From contig CAVPCW010000011.1 of the NCBI GenBank assembly GCA_963702555.1, positions 806,001-870,000 on the forward strand: a DNA stretch of 64,000 nucleotides, written 5' to 3'. Both the position numbers and the translations under genes were made by a program. Of the stretch, positions 1-9,883 are shown piece after piece. The notes below the pieces were generated by a model. That model saw only the letters and a program-made list of their open reading frames with translations, made no database searches and was not told the origin of the DNA. Position 1 is the stretch's first letter. Each line of letters opens with the position of its first letter. This stretch comes from CAMFLJ01 sp963702555. Its GTDB lineage: Bacteria; Actinomycetota; Acidimicrobiia; Acidimicrobiales; Acidimicrobilacustridaceae.

Positions 1-1210
1 CGGTCGAGGTCCCAGATGGTGAGGCCGTAGGTGGCGGGGTCGAGCTCGGGGTGGAGGTGGGGCTCCTCGGCGCCGAGCGGGTCGAGGTCGGCGATGAGGT
101 GGCCGCGGACGCGGTGGGCGTTGACGAGCGCCTGCACCTGCATCTGCTTGTCGAGCATGGCCTCGACGCGGTCGACCGGGTTGGCGTCGCGGCGCCCACT
201 CGACGGCCTCGTAGGGCACGCCGAGGGAGTGGAAGATCTCCTCGTAGAAGCCGTCCTCACCCATCAGGAGCTGGTGGACGCGCTTGAGGAACATGCCCGA
301 CTCGGCGCCCTGGATGATGCGGTGGTCGTAGGTCGAGGTGATGGTCATCACCTTCGACAGGCCGAGGTCGGCGAGAGCCGTGGGGTCGGCGCCGGCGTAG
401 GCGGTGGGGTAGTCGAGCGAGCCGACGCCCACGATGAGGCCCTGGCCCGGCATGAGGCGGGGCACCGACTGCACGGTGCCGATGGTGCCGGGGTTGGTGA
501 GCGATGACCGTGACGCCGGCGAAGTCGTCGGGGGCCAGCTTGTTGGAGCGGACCTTGCGGATGAGCTCCTCGTAGGCGGCGAAGAAGCCGGCGAAGTCGA
601 GGGTGTCGGCGTTCTTGATGCACGGCACGAGCAGCGAGCGGCTGCCGTCGCCCTTCTCGACGTCGACGGCGAGGCCGAGGCCGAGGTGCTCGTGGCGCAC
701 GACGTAGGGCTTGCCGTCGGCGCCCTCGACGTAGGCCGCGTTCATCACCGGGGTGGTGCCGGTGATGGCCTTGACGATGGCGTAGCCGATGACGTGGGTG
801 AAGCTGATCTTCCCGGCGCGGGTGCGGCTCAGGTAGCTGTTGATGATCTTGCGGTTGACCTCGAGCAGCTTGGCCGGGACCTCGCGGAACGACGTCGCCG
901 TCGGCACCGTGAGGCTGGCCTCCATGTTGGTGACGATGCGGGCCGCGGCACCGCGCAGCGGCGTGCCGGGCGGCTCGGCCGCGGCGGGAGTTGCTGCCGG
1001 CGTCGCCGGTGCGGCCGGAGCCGGAGCAGCGGGTGCCGGTGCGGGGGCGGCGGTCAGGCCGCCACGGGGGGACGCGGTGGGGCGGTAGTCCTGGAAGAAG
1101 TCGCGCCAGCTCTCGCTGACGGAGTTCGGGTCGGCGAGGTACTGCTCGTACATCTCGTCGACCAGCCAGGCGTTCGGGCCCGCGATCTGGGGGGAGGAGT
1201 CATCGGCCAC
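1..1210 (-). CDS. kgd: Multifunctional 2-oxoglutarate enzyme Kgd/SucA, N-terminal part, cut by window edge, two frameshifts
   Basis: TCA-cycle enzyme converting 2-oxoglutarate to succinyl-CoA or succinic semialdehyde. The start is GTG at 1210 (MADDSSP). Residues 1-45 are the short E1 N-terminal domain (NAWLVDEMYEQYLADP). A Pro/Ala linker runs to about residue 85, followed by an E2-type acyltransferase domain (SFREVPAKLLEVNRKIINSY, then TSTYDHRIIQGAESG with the catalytic His). This E2-E1 fusion is the actinobacterial Kgd architecture. The E1 region has only begun when the gene leaves the window. Extra bases near 505 and near 189 break the frame; removing one base at each restores a continuous protein (VSLTNPGTIGTV, then VEWAPDANP). 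A leaderless -10 lies just upstream. Confidence 0.93.
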
Positions 1211-1218
1211 GAGGTTTC

Positions 1219-1224
1219 AGGTTA
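1219..1224 (-). promoter_or_regulatory. Leaderless-type -10 element of kgd (TAACCT)
   Basis: TAACCT on the minus strand ends 8 nt before the GTG at 1210, and no purine-rich ribosome site lies between. The spacing matches many other genes in this window. No convincing -35 hexamer is seen. Confidence 0.5.
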
Positions 1225-1317
1225 CCGGTGGCGTCAACCACCCCTGCAGCCCGGTGCCAGGAGCGGCGGGACCCGGGCCCTCGAGGGCCCCGGTCGTGCT
1301 GAGCGGTCGTTGGCCGG

Positions 1318-3845
1318 TCAGCCGGCGGGGGAGACGGCGGGCCCGTCGGTATCCGGTGCGGGGTCGTTCGGGCGGCGGCCGCGGCCGGGAGCGACCCAAC
1401 CGTGGTTGTCGGCCCAGACCAGCACCGGCGGGAGCACGGTGATCGCCGAGATCAGGGCGATGGCCACCGTGACGGCGACGATCGCACCGAAGTCACGCAG
1501 CAGCGGCAGCGGCGAGAAGAGCATGACCGCGAATCCGCCGACCGTGGTGAGCGCCGAGGCGAAGAACGCCCGGCCCGTGTGGGCGGCCGCCACGTCGATC
1601 GACTCCTCTGGTGAGAAGCCCTGCCGTCGTTCCTCCAGGTGTCGGAAGAGGATCAGCGTGGCGAACTCGGTGCAGATGGCGATGACCAAGGGCCCGCTGA
1701 CCGTCGTGAGCGGGCTGACCGTGAGCCCGAGCAGGTAGACGAGCGTCGACGAGAGGCCGACGGCGAGCAGCACCGGCAGCATCACGACGGCCATCTTGGC
1801 CAGGCTGGTCAGCCGCAGCAGCAGCCAGATGGCCACCCCGGCGAGGGCGATCCAGGTCAGCAGCGCCCGGTTGCTCGTCAGGCTGTCGAGCAGGCCGACG
1901 CCGACGACGGCAAGGCCCGCCGGGGTTGCGGTGATGCCCTCGGGTGGGGCCAGCTCGCCGCCGGGCGCCACGTTCACGCGGATCTCGTCGACGATGACCT
2001 TGCGGTCCTCGAGCGACGACGGGCCGACCTGGAAGGTGAGGTTGGCGGCCCTGCCGTCGTCGGCGACGGTGGCCCCCTGGATCTCCGGAGGAGCGACCGT
2101 CGTAGGCCTGGCGGAGGTCCTCGCCCGTCGGCGGCAGGGGTGTCGTGTCCGGAACCTTCATCAGGTAGAAGATCGTCGTCGACAGCGACGACGCCGTGAT
2201 GAGTGTCTCGGGGTTGGCCGCCAGCTCGGACTCACCGAGCTCGGTGACGAACGCGGCGGCCTCATCGGTGAAGACGTCGGGAGCCTCCACGAAGACACCG
2301 AGCTCGGTCGCCGTGGCGGTCTGATCCGCGACGGCCTCGACGTCCTTCACCGTCTGGCTGCTCTGGTCGACCCACTTCTGGGGGTCGGTCTGGATCGGGG
2401 TCTTCTCCTCGAGCGCCAGCCCGAGCACGAAGAACACGATCGTGGCGAGGACGATCGGGAGCACGAGCACCTGGGGCAGGTGGCTCAGGGTGGTCATGCC
2501 CCGTTCGACGAGCTTCTGTTCGCGGGCCACCTCGGTCGGAGACCGACGCTCGCGGATCGACAGCACTGCGACCGGGATGACGATGGCGGCGGCGAAGAGC
2601 ATCACCACGCCGACGGCCAGCAGGATGCCGAACTCACGGATCATCGGCACCTGGGAGGCCAGCAGCGCCAGGACGGCGATGACGGCGGCCACCGTGGCCA
2701 CCCCGAGCGCCGGACCGATGTGGATGAGCGTCTCGGCGAAGGCGTCCCCCGGGTCGTCCTGGAGGACCTCCTCCTCGACGCGGTTGTGGACCTGGATGGC
2801 GAACTCCACGCCGAGACCGATGAGGATCGGCAGCCCGGCGATGGTCACGAGCGAGAGCTGGAAGCCGCTGTAACCGAGCAGGCCGAAGGCCCAGATGACG
2901 CCGGCGAACATCACGATCAGCGAGGTGAGCCTCGAGCGGACCCGGAAGGCCAGCGACAGCACCACGATCATCACGATCACGGCGAGGGCGCCGAGGACGA
3001 GCATGCCGCTCTGGAGGTAGTCGTTGACGTCCCTGAGCAGCATCGGAGCGCCGGTGGTGATGGTGGTGGCAGGGGCGAAGTTGACGGCGTCGACGGCGTC
3101 GGTGACGGCCTTGGCCGCGTCACTCTGCTCGGCCAGCGCCTGGTTGCCCTCGAGGCGGGTGATCATCAGCGCGTGCGTGGCGTTCTCGGCGGTCCAGGCC
3201 TCGCCGGGCGGCACCGGGAAGAACGGCCGCTGGGCCTCGCGGATCTCGCCCTGGTTGTCGATGAGGAGGAACTCCAGCCATTTCGGGTTGCTGAGGGACT
3301 GCTCGCCGGCGGCGGCGGCCCGGGTGATGGTCTTCACGGCGTCGGCGGTGCGCTCCTCGGCCGCAGGCGAGCCGGCGGGCTCACGAGCGATGGCCCGCTG
3401 GAGGATCTGACCGGCAATGCTGTCGGTGGGGCCCTTGCCGGGAGGGGCGGCCACCAGGTTGTTGGTCCACTGCAGCGCGCTCGAGGGGGGTGACGGCGTC
3501 GAGGACACCGGGGGTGTCGGCCAGCTCGGCCTGGAGCTCGGCCATCTTCTGTTGGTTCTCGGGCGTGAAGAGATCGAGGATGGTCTGGCCCTCGGGCACC
3601 TCGAAGGAGGTGAGCATGGCCTCGCCACCGAACAGGTCCTGGTACGCGCGGTTGTCGGTGGCGATCTGGGAGTCCTTGTTGAGATAGGAGTCCTGACCGG
3701 TCGCGAACGTGAGCTTCGTTGCCCCGAACGCGAGCACGACGCTGAGTGCGATGCAGATGCCGAGCACCGCTCCGGCCCGGCGCGAGAGCCCGCGGGCGAG
3801 GCCTGTCCAGCAACGGCGGGTGAACGCGTGCCACTCGTCCAACAT
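1318..3845 (-). CDS. MMPL/RND-superfamily exporter (HAE3-like), two frameshifts
   Basis: Polytopic inner-membrane transporter of about 840 residues with the duplicated RND layout: TM1 (about residues 22-42), a large extracytoplasmic loop, a TM2-6 bundle, then a second half with the same arrangement. The motif LGVEFAIQVHNRVEEE follows the fourth helix, as in hydrophobe exporters of the MMPL/HAE3 type. ATG 3845 is chosen because gaggag lies 8 nt upstream; a -10 TACGGT (3885-3880) gives a 34-nt leader. One extra base near 3485 (DAVTPL to SALQW) and one near 2097 (RQAYD to APPEIQG) break the frame. The substrate cannot be told from sequence. It is convergent with nothing and divergent from xth. 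Confidence 0.88.
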
Positions 3846-3948
3846 GTTGTTACTCCTCGGTAGCTTCCCCCGGCCGGTGACCGTACCTCCGTTGTGGCAG
3901 GTACGCCGAGGCGACGGAAGGGCTGAAGGTCCTCGCAGGAGGGGCGGG

Positions 3949-3954
3949 TAGATT
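3949..3954 (+). promoter_or_regulatory. Leaderless-type -10 of xth (TAGATT)
   Basis: TAGATT ends 8 nt before the GTG start at 3963. The gap is only a C-run and two T, so there is no Shine-Dalgarno sequence and initiation on a leaderless mRNA is likely. Confidence 0.55.
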
Positions 3955-3962
3955 CCCCCCTT

Positions 3963-4739
3963 GTGCTCCGACTGGTGACGTGGAACGTGAACTCGCTGAA
4001 GGCCCGGCTGCCGCGGGTGCTGGAGTGGATCGAGCAGTTCTCTCCGGACATCGTGTGCCTGCAGGAGACCAAGTTGGCGGATGCCGCCTTCCCGGACCTG
4101 ACCTTCCGGGAGCTCGGCTACGACTGCGCCCACCACGGGCAGGGCCAGTGGAACGGCGTGGCGATCCTCTCCAAGGTCGGCCTCGACGACGTGCAGGCGG
4201 GCTGGGACGACGACGGCGACGACGATCCCGAGGCCCGGCTGCTGTGGGCCACCTGCGGCGGCATCCGGGTGGCCAGCGCCTACGTCCCGAACGGCCGCTC
4301 GCTCGACGACGACCACTACGCCTACAAGCTGCGGTGGCTCGAACGGCTCCGCACCACCCTCGACGCCCACGAGGACGCCGGTACCGACCTCGCCGTCTGC
4401 GGCGACTACAACATCGCCCCCGACGACCGCGACGTCTGGAGCCCGAAGGCGTTCGAAGGGGCGACCCACACCAGCGAGCCGGAGCGGGCCGCGCTGGCCC
4501 GCCTCGAGGAGTGGGGCCTCGAGGACGTCTTCCGCCGCCACCACGACGTCGGTGGCCTCTTCTCGTGGTGGGACTACCGCGGCGGCGACTTCCACCAGGG
4601 CCGCGGCATGCGCATCGATCTCGTGATGGCCACTCCCTCGCTGGCCGAGCGGTCGGCGGTCGTGATGATCGACCGCAACGCCCGCAAGGGGAAGCAGCCC
4701 AGCGACCACGCACCGGTGGTCGTCGACTTCACCGACTGA
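3963..4739 (+). CDS. xth: Exodeoxyribonuclease III / AP endonuclease (ExoIII family)
   Basis: Base-excision repair nuclease of the exonuclease-endonuclease-phosphatase fold, 258 aa, normal family length. Visible active-site motifs are TWNVNSLKARL (metal and substrate Asn), LQETK (metal Glu), CGDYNIAP (catalytic Asp and Asn), RIDLVMA and the C-terminal SDHAPV with the catalytic His. An acidic WDDDGDDDPEARL loop near residue 85 looks lineage-specific. GTG 3963 is the only start in register with the family N-terminus and sits 8 nt after a -10 element. It is divergent from the MMPL gene and upstream of a thioesterase with its own ribosome site. Confidence 0.95.
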   Translation: MLRLVTWNVNSLKARLPRVLEWIEQFSPDIVCLQETKLADAAFPDLTFRELGYDCAHHGQGQWNGVAILSKVGLDDVQAGWDDDGDDDPEARLLWATCGGIRVASAYVPNGRSLDDDHYAYKLRWLERLRTTLDAHEDAGTDLAVCGDYNIAPDDRDVWSPKAFEGATHTSEPERAALARLEEWGLEDVFRRHHDVGGLFSWWDYRGGDFHQGRGMRIDLVMATPSLAERSAVVMIDRNARKGKQPSDHAPVVVDFTD

Positions 4740-4780
4740 GCCGAGCGGGCCCCGAGCTCGCCCGGCGGAGAGGACGAGAC

Positions 4781-5542
4781 GTGGACGGCAACGAGACCCC
4801 ATCGAGGGGCGAGGACCGCGAGCCCGTCGAGAGTTCCCGGCACCTCTTCGGCACGGGCGACCCGCTCGACGAGTGGAGCGACATCCCTGACCACAAGCTC
4901 ACGCCCGAGCGCCTCGCCCACCGCACCGCCGCCGCCGCCATCCGGCGGCTCATCGCCCGCCTGGCCTCGACCTCGGCCTCGGCCGAACAGCTGCTCGCGC
5001 TCACCGAGCACCTCGACCGGGCGACCGACCGCATGCCCGCCGGCACGGTGCCCGGTGGGCCCGGCGCCGAGGACGGCGTCGCCGAGGCGGCGCTCGTCGT
5101 GCACCAGGCCGACCGCCTCGACGAGCGCAGCCCCTTCGTCGGCCGGGCGAACCCCGTCGCCCCGCCGCTGCACCTGGCCGTGGTCGACGGCCACATCGAG
5201 GCCACGGTCACCTTCGGCCGCAGCTACGAGGGGCCTCCCGGCTACGTCCACGGCGGGTTCGTCGCCGGCATCTTCGACGAGGTCCTCGGTGCCGCCCAGG
5301 CCTTCTCCGGTCGGGCCGGCATGACCGGTCGCCTCACCGTGAACTACCGCAGCCCCACCCCGCTCGACACCGAGCTGCGCATGCGGGCCGACCTCGACTC
5401 CGTCGACGGCCGCAAGATCTACTGCAGCGCCACCCTGTGGGCCGGTGAGACCGTCTGTGCCGAGGCCGACGGGCTCTTCGTCACCATCCCTGAGGAGCGG
5501 CTCCGGGCGATGATCGAGGCCACCGGCCGCGGCCGGCTCTGA
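4781..5542 (+). CDS. PaaI-type hotdog-fold thioesterase
   Basis: Predicted acyl-CoA thioesterase, 253 aa. The first 110 residues are a hydrophilic, Glu/Ala-rich extension unlike the core family. The hotdog domain occupies about residues 130-245, with the signature PGYVHGGFVAGIFDEVLG (active-site HGG plus an acidic residue on the central helix) and the strand LTVNYRSPTPL. GTG 4781 is chosen for the ggagagg ribosome site 7-8 nt upstream. The gene is convergent with the DUF2505 gene, whose stop lies 18 nt beyond. The natural substrate is unknown; the long N-terminal extension is the unusual part. Confidence 0.85.
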   Translation: MDGNETPSRGEDREPVESSRHLFGTGDPLDEWSDIPDHKLTPERLAHRTAAAAIRRLIARLASTSASAEQLLALTEHLDRATDRMPAGTVPGGPGAEDGVAEAALVVHQADRLDERSPFVGRANPVAPPLHLAVVDGHIEATVTFGRSYEGPPGYVHGGFVAGIFDEVLGAAQAFSGRAGMTGRLTVNYRSPTPLDTELRMRADLDSVDGRKIYCSATLWAGETVCAEADGLFVTIPEERLRAMIEATGRGRL

Positions 5543-5560
5543 CCCTCGCAGCCCGGTGCG

Positions 5561-6085
5561 TCAGTCGTCGTGGGGCTCGGGCGCGGTCGGCATGCCGTCG
5601 GCCACCCAGCGGTCGACGGCGACGGCCTCGTTGGCCAGCCACTCCTGCAGGCCCGACACCAGCGCCCGTTCGACCGCCCTGCCGGCCACGAGGAGCTTCA
5701 CGGTGAGCTCGCCCTCGACGGTGCGGTTGGTGCCACCGAGGGGGGCCGTCTCGAAGCGCTCGACGGCTCGGGCGGCCAGGCGGTCGGGGTAGTGGTCGGG
5801 TTGGAGCACCACCAGGGCACGGCGCTTCACGAGGTCGAGCTCGGTGACCTGCACCCACGTGAGCTTGACCGGGTCGACGATGGCCGAGGCGCCGGGTGGG
5901 AGGTCGCCCTCGTAGGCGAAGCGCACGTGGGACGTGACGACGTCGAAGTCGTGGCGGTGCTCGAGCAGCTCGCCGGCCGACAACGGCGCCAGGGGGCCGA
6001 GCGAGACGACCAGGTCGGGGTCGGCGTAGGCCGTGATGACCTCGTCGAGGCTCGCGGCGAAGTGGTTCTCGGCGCGGAAGTCCAC
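5561..6085 (-). CDS. DUF2505 (START/SRPBCC-like) protein
   Basis: 174-aa protein resembling the actinobacterial DUF2505 family, which has a START/SRPBCC-type lipid- or ligand-binding fold. The N-terminus reads VDFRAENHFAASLDEVITAY and the C-terminus ends in an amphipathic helix (VERALVSGLQEWLANEAVAV), as is typical of that fold. GTG 6085 lies two bases after the uvrD2 stop codon, so translation is probably coupled to uvrD2. No catalytic residues can be named. The function of the family is not established. Confidence 0.75.
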   Translation of the reverse strand: MDFRAENHFAASLDEVITAYADPDLVVSLGPLAPLSAGELLEHRHDFDVVTSHVRFAYEGDLPPGASAIVDPVKLTWVQVTELDLVKRRALVVLQPDHYPDRLAARAVERFETAPLGGTNRTVEGELTVKLLVAGRAVERALVSGLQEWLANEAVAVDRWVADGMPTAPEPHDD

Positions 6086-6087
6086 CG

Positions 6088-8151
6088 TCAGCCCTCCGTT
6101 CCGGTCTCGCCGACGAGGGTGAGCAGTTCCTCGCCGAACCGCCCGACCTTGACCTCGCCCATGCCGTGCACGGTGAGCAGCTCGTCGGGCGAGGTGGGCC
6201 GCACGCTGGCGATCTCCACCAACGTGCGGTCGTTGCAGATGACGTAGGCGGGCATGCCCGCGGCCCGGGCCTTCTCGGTGCGCCAGGTGCGCAGGGCGTC
6301 GAGCAGGAGCCGGCCGTCGTCGTCGAGGTCGGCCGGGGCGAGGGCGCCGGCGGCACGGGGCAGATCGGGCCGGGTGCGTGACCGCGTGTGCTTGGGCTTG
6401 ACCGGCTTCTCGGCCTTGGCCGGGACGGAGACGCCCTTGCCCACCTCGGCGGGATCGGTGCCGGCCCGCAGCGCGGCGGAGGCGGCCACGACGGTGTCGA
6501 GGTAGGGGGAGCGCTCGCGGCGCAGGTCGCGGGTGCCGTAGCGGCGCTGGCCGGCCCAGCTGCAGACGACCTCGCGCTCGCCGCGGGTGATGGCCACGTA
6601 GAAGAGGCGCAGCTCCTCGGAGAGGGCCTCGCCGGTGCGGGCGTGACCGATCGGCACCAGGCCCTGCTCGAGCCCGGCCAGGTGGACGATCGGCCACTCG
6701 AGGCCCTTGGCGGCGTGGAACGTGGTGATCTCGACGGCGTCGCCGTAGCGGTCGGGCTGGTCGGCGCGGGTGGTGGAGGCCAGCCACGAGAGGAAGCCGG
6801 GCACGGTGGGGGTGCCCTCCACGGCGGCGTAGTCCCGTGCGAGCTGCAGGAGCGCGTCGACGTTGGCCCGGCGCTCCTCGGCGCGGTCGCCGGTGCCGGC
6901 GGCCTCGTCGATGGAGGCGGCCAGGTCGGCGACGGCGTCGTCGAAGCCGCCCTTCGAGCGCCGCAGGTCGCCCATGGCGGCCTTGATCTCCGGTTGCTCG
7001 AGCAGGGGCGCGGCACCTCGCACCCGGAACGGGATCTGGCCGGCCTTGAGGGCTTCCTCCAGCGCGGGGATCTGGGCGTTGGTGCGCACCAGCACGGCCT
7101 GGCTCGACCAGGTGGCGCCCGGGGCGTGGTGGTCGCGGACCGCCCGGGCCACGCCGCGGGCCTCGGCCCGGTCGTCGTCGTAGGCGTGCACCGAGGGCAC
7201 CGGGCCGTCGGGCCGGGTGGCCTGGAGGGCACCGGCGCGGTCGACGCCGCGGCCGCCACCGAGGAGCACGGCGTTGGCGACGGCGAGGATCTGCGGGGTG
7301 GACCGGTAGTTCTCGGTGAGGCGCACGACCTCGGCCGACGGGAACTTGGAGGGCAGCCGGCGGAGGGCCTCGGGGTCGGCGCCGTTCCAGGCGTAGATGG
7401 CCTGGTTGGGGTCGCCGACGACGCAGAGGTCGAGGCGGTCGCCGCGCCACGCGTCGAGCAGGGCCTGCTGGAGCGGGTTGACGTCCTGGAACTCGTCGAC
7501 GAAGAGGTGCTGGAAGCGCCAGCGCTGGGCCTTGGCGAACTCGGGGTCGCGGAGCAGGTCGCGGCGACACACCCGGAGCAGGTCGTCGAAGTCGACGAGG
7601 CGGCGCTCGCGGCGGGCCTCCTCGTAGCGGGCGAAGATGCGCCCGACCTCGGCCGGGTCGAGCGGGGGGCGCCGGCCGGCGGCGACCGCGGCCTGGGCGT
7701 ACTCGTCGGGCTCGACCATGCGGGCCTTGGCCCACTCGATCTCGGCGACGAGGTCGATCGGGGGCACGTCCTTGGCGGAGGGAGGCAGCAGGCGGGCGAC
7801 GAACCCGACCTTGCGGTCGAGCAGGGCCGGCGGCTGGATGCCGCGGTCGGCCCAGCGGTTGCGGAGCTGGGCGTAGGCGACCGAGTGGAAGGTGCCGGCG
7901 GCGAGGCGGTCGCGCAGGCCGAGAGAGCGGAGCCGGTCGGTGAGCTCGCCGGCCGCCTTGCGGGTGAAGGTCAGGGCCAGGACGTGGCGGGGGTCGAGGT
8001 CGCCGGTGGCGGCGCGCCAGGCGATGCGCCGGGTGAGCACGCGGGTCTTGCCGGAGCCGGCGCCGGCGAGGATGACCAGTGGTGACGTGGCCGAGGTGAC
8101 GGCCGCGCGCTGCGCGTCGTTGAGTCCCTCGAGCAGTGCATCGGCGTCCAC
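6088..8151 (-). CDS. uvrD2: ATP-dependent DNA helicase UvrD2 (SF1, HRDC domain)
   Basis: 687-aa superfamily 1A helicase acting 3' to 5' in DNA repair. Motifs in order are LNDAQRAAV (Q motif), AGAGSGKTRVLTRR (Walker A), FVDEFQDVNPLQQ (Walker B), VGDPNQAIYAWNGA (motif III), TTFHAAKGLEWPIV (motif V) and LFYVAITRGERE (motif VI). The last 75 residues form an HRDC domain (PDELLTVHGMGEVK), the feature that separates UvrD2 from UvrD1 in actinobacteria. GTG 8151 is chosen because TACGGT ends 7 nt upstream; a longer in-frame extension exists but would overlap the promoter. The C-terminus abuts the DUF2505 gene. Confidence 0.93.
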   Translation of the reverse strand: MDADALLEGLNDAQRAAVTSATSPLVILAGAGSGKTRVLTRRIAWRAATGDLDPRHVLALTFTRKAAGELTDRLRSLGLRDRLAAGTFHSVAYAQLRNRWADRGIQPPALLDRKVGFVARLLPPSAKDVPPIDLVAEIEWAKARMVEPDEYAQAAVAAGRRPPLDPAEVGRIFARYEEARRERRLVDFDDLLRVCRRDLLRDPEFAKAQRWRFQHLFVDEFQDVNPLQQALLDAWRGDRLDLCVVGDPNQAIYAWNGADPEALRRLPSKFPSAEVVRLTENYRSTPQILAVANAVLLGGGRGVDRAGALQATRPDGPVPSVHAYDDDRAEARGVARAVRDHHAPGATWSSQAVLVRTNAQIPALEEALKAGQIPFRVRGAAPLLEQPEIKAAMGDLRRSKGGFDDAVADLAASIDEAAGTGDRAEERRANVDALLQLARDYAAVEGTPTVPGFLSWLASTTRADQPDRYGDAVEITTFHAAKGLEWPIVHLAGLEQGLVPIGHARTGEALSEELRLFYVAITRGEREVVCSWAGQRRYGTRDLRRERSPYLDTVVAASAALRAGTDPAEVGKGVSVPAKAEKPVKPKHTRSRTRPDLPRAAGALAPADLDDDGRLLLDALRTWRTEKARAAGMPAYVICNDRTLVEIASVRPTSPDELLTVHGMGEVKVGRFGEELLTLVGETGTEG

Positions 8152-8158
8152 ACCGCAG

Positions 8159-8164
8159 ACCGTA
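8159..8164 (-). promoter_or_regulatory. Leaderless-type -10 of uvrD2 (TACGGT)
   Basis: TACGGT on the minus strand ends 7 nt before GTG 8151. It faces the divergent -10 at 8194, so the two genes share a promoter region of about 50 bp. Confidence 0.5.
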
Positions 8165-8193
8165 CTCACCCCCGGTGACACCGCCTCCGGGGG

Positions 8194-8199
8194 TACCGT
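8194..8199 (+). promoter_or_regulatory. Leaderless-type -10 of the PH-SHOCT gene (TACCGT)
   Basis: TACCGT ends 5 nt before ATG 8205, with gtgac in the gap and no ribosome-binding sequence. Confidence 0.45.
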
Positions 8200-8204
8200 G
8201 TGAC

Positions 8205-8870
8205 ATGCCCTATCCCCAGGATGCACTGCACCCCACCGAGGATCTCATCCTCGACCTGCACCCCCACTGGTGGTACTTCGCCAAGTCGGCGGCGGTCCTC
8301 GTGGTCGTGGTCATCGTGGCCGGATGGGCGCTCACCCTCGACGGGTGGGATCCCTTCAAGCTCCTGATGGCGGTGCTGGTGCTGGCCACCCTGGTGTGGT
8401 TCGTCGAGCGCTACATCCGCTGGATCAGCACCCACTTCGTGCTCACCTCCGACCGGGTCATCTACCGCAGCGGCATCATCGCCAAGCGCGGCATCGAGAT
8501 CCCGCTCGAGCGCATCAACACGATCTTCTTCAACCAGCGGATCTTCGAGCGCATGCTCGGCCTGGGCGACCTCGAGATCGAGTCGGCCAGCAAGGACGGC
8601 GCCCAGCGGTTCGACGACATCAAGAACCCGAGCGCCGTGCAGAACGAGATCTACCAGCAGATGGAGCAGAACGAGATCAAGGGGGCGAACCGCATCTCGG
8701 GCGCCATCAACTCGGCCCAGGCCGCCACCGCCACGGCTGCTGCCGCGGCGGCGGCCCCGAGCGCCGACATCCCCGAGAAGATCGCTGCGCTCGCCGCCCT
8801 GCGCGACCAGGGCCACATCACCCCCGAGGAGTTCGAGGCCAAGAAGGCCGAGCTGCTCGGTCGGATGTAG
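8205..8870 (+). CDS. PH-domain (bPH2/YdbS-like) membrane protein with SHOCT tail
   Basis: 221-aa membrane protein. Two hydrophobic helices (about residues 25-45 and 52-72) precede a bacterial pleckstrin-homology domain (VLTSDRVIYRSGIIAKRG, IPLERINTI). An Ala-rich linker (about residues 170-183) leads to a C-terminal SHOCT domain (KIAALAALRDQGHITPEEFE). The family is thought to sit at the inner membrane; SHOCT segments are common short C-terminal modules of unclear, possibly oligomerisation, role. ATG 8205 is fixed by the adjacent -10. The gene is convergent with galK, whose stop is 4 nt downstream. Confidence 0.88.
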   Translation: MPYPQDALHPTEDLILDLHPHWWYFAKSAAVLVVVVIVAGWALTLDGWDPFKLLMAVLVLATLVWFVERYIRWISTHFVLTSDRVIYRSGIIAKRGIEIPLERINTIFFNQRIFERMLGLGDLEIESASKDGAQRFDDIKNPSAVQNEIYQQMEQNEIKGANRISGAINSAQAATATAAAAAAAPSADIPEKIAALAALRDQGHITPEEFEAKKAELLGRM

Positions 8871-8873
8871 CGC

Positions 8874-9883
8874 TCAGCTCTCTCGTCGCACGGAGGCCCC
8901 CGCCGACGGCCGCACCAGCCAGCCCCGGCCGGTGAGCGCGGCCGGGTCGGGCACGGCGCCGCGTTCGCACAGGGCGACGACGCAGCCGCCGAAGCCGGCC
9001 CCGGTGAGGCGCGCCCCGAGCACGCCCGGCACGGCCATGAGTCGGCTCACGGTCGCGTCGAGGGCATCGGTCGAGACCTCGAAGTCGTCGCGCAGGCTGG
9101 CGTGGCTCTCGAGCATGAGCCGTCCGAAGGTCGCGGCGTCACCGGCACGGAGGGCCTCGGCCGCGGCACGGACACGGGCGCACTCGGTGGCCACGTGGCG
9201 GGCCCGCCGCCGCAGGACCGGGTCGTCGATGGCGGTGATGTCGTCGGTCGAGGCGTGGGCGAGCGGACCGACCAGCGCGGCGGCCTGCTCGCACTGCGCT
9301 CGGCGCTCGGCGTAGGCCGAGCCGGCGAGGGAGCGCTCCTGGCCCGAGTGCACCACCACGACATCGACGTGGTCGGGCATCGGCACCGGCGTGACCATGG
9401 CCGCGTCGTCGACGCCCTCGGCGAGGTCGAGCAGCAGGGCGTGGCCCTCGACGCCGGTGGCCGACGTCAGCTGGTCGAGGAGGCCGCACGGCACGCCGAC
9501 CGCCCGGTGCTCGGCCCGTTGCCCGAGGCGGGCCAGCTCGATCGGGGTCCCCTCGAAGCCGAACGCCAGGGCGAGCGAGAGCTCCAGCGCGGCCGATGAC
9601 GAGAGGCCGGCACCGACAGGCACGGTGGTGGCGATGGTCCCCGTGAAACCGGGCGGTGGACGGGAGGGCCCGAGTGCGGCGACCTCACGGGCCACGGCAT
9701 CCACGAACCGGTCGGTGTCGCGGTCGGCCTCCGCCGAGGTCGGATGCGGCGCGCATCGCCGGCGGGCTCGCCGGTCACCGTGGTCCCGAGGTCGATGGCC
9801 ATCGTCAGTGACACCCCACCGGCGTGGTCGGTGTGGTCGCCGATCAGCACCACCCGCCCCGGGGCGTGGGCCCGAACGGTCAC
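8874..9883 (-). CDS. galK: Galactokinase (GHMP kinase), one frame discontinuity
   Basis: Phosphorylates galactose to galactose-1-phosphate in the Leloir pathway. The N-terminal signature APGRVVLIGDHTDHAGG, the ATP loop PVGAGLSSSAALELSLALAF and the C-terminal GARLTGAGFGGCVVAL are all present. GTG 9883 overlaps the galT stop (GTGA), so the two genes are translationally coupled. Near 9745 the frame changes in a way best explained by one missing base (DARRIR into SAEADRDTDRF), although two extra bases would also fit. This is the only break in the window that looks like a -1. Confidence 0.9.

Noticed and set aside
9737..9756. Two separate +1 insertions in galK
   Set aside because: A single missing base gives a smoother protein (RRIR followed by SAEADRD) than two insertions within 20 bp, so it was counted as one -1 event.
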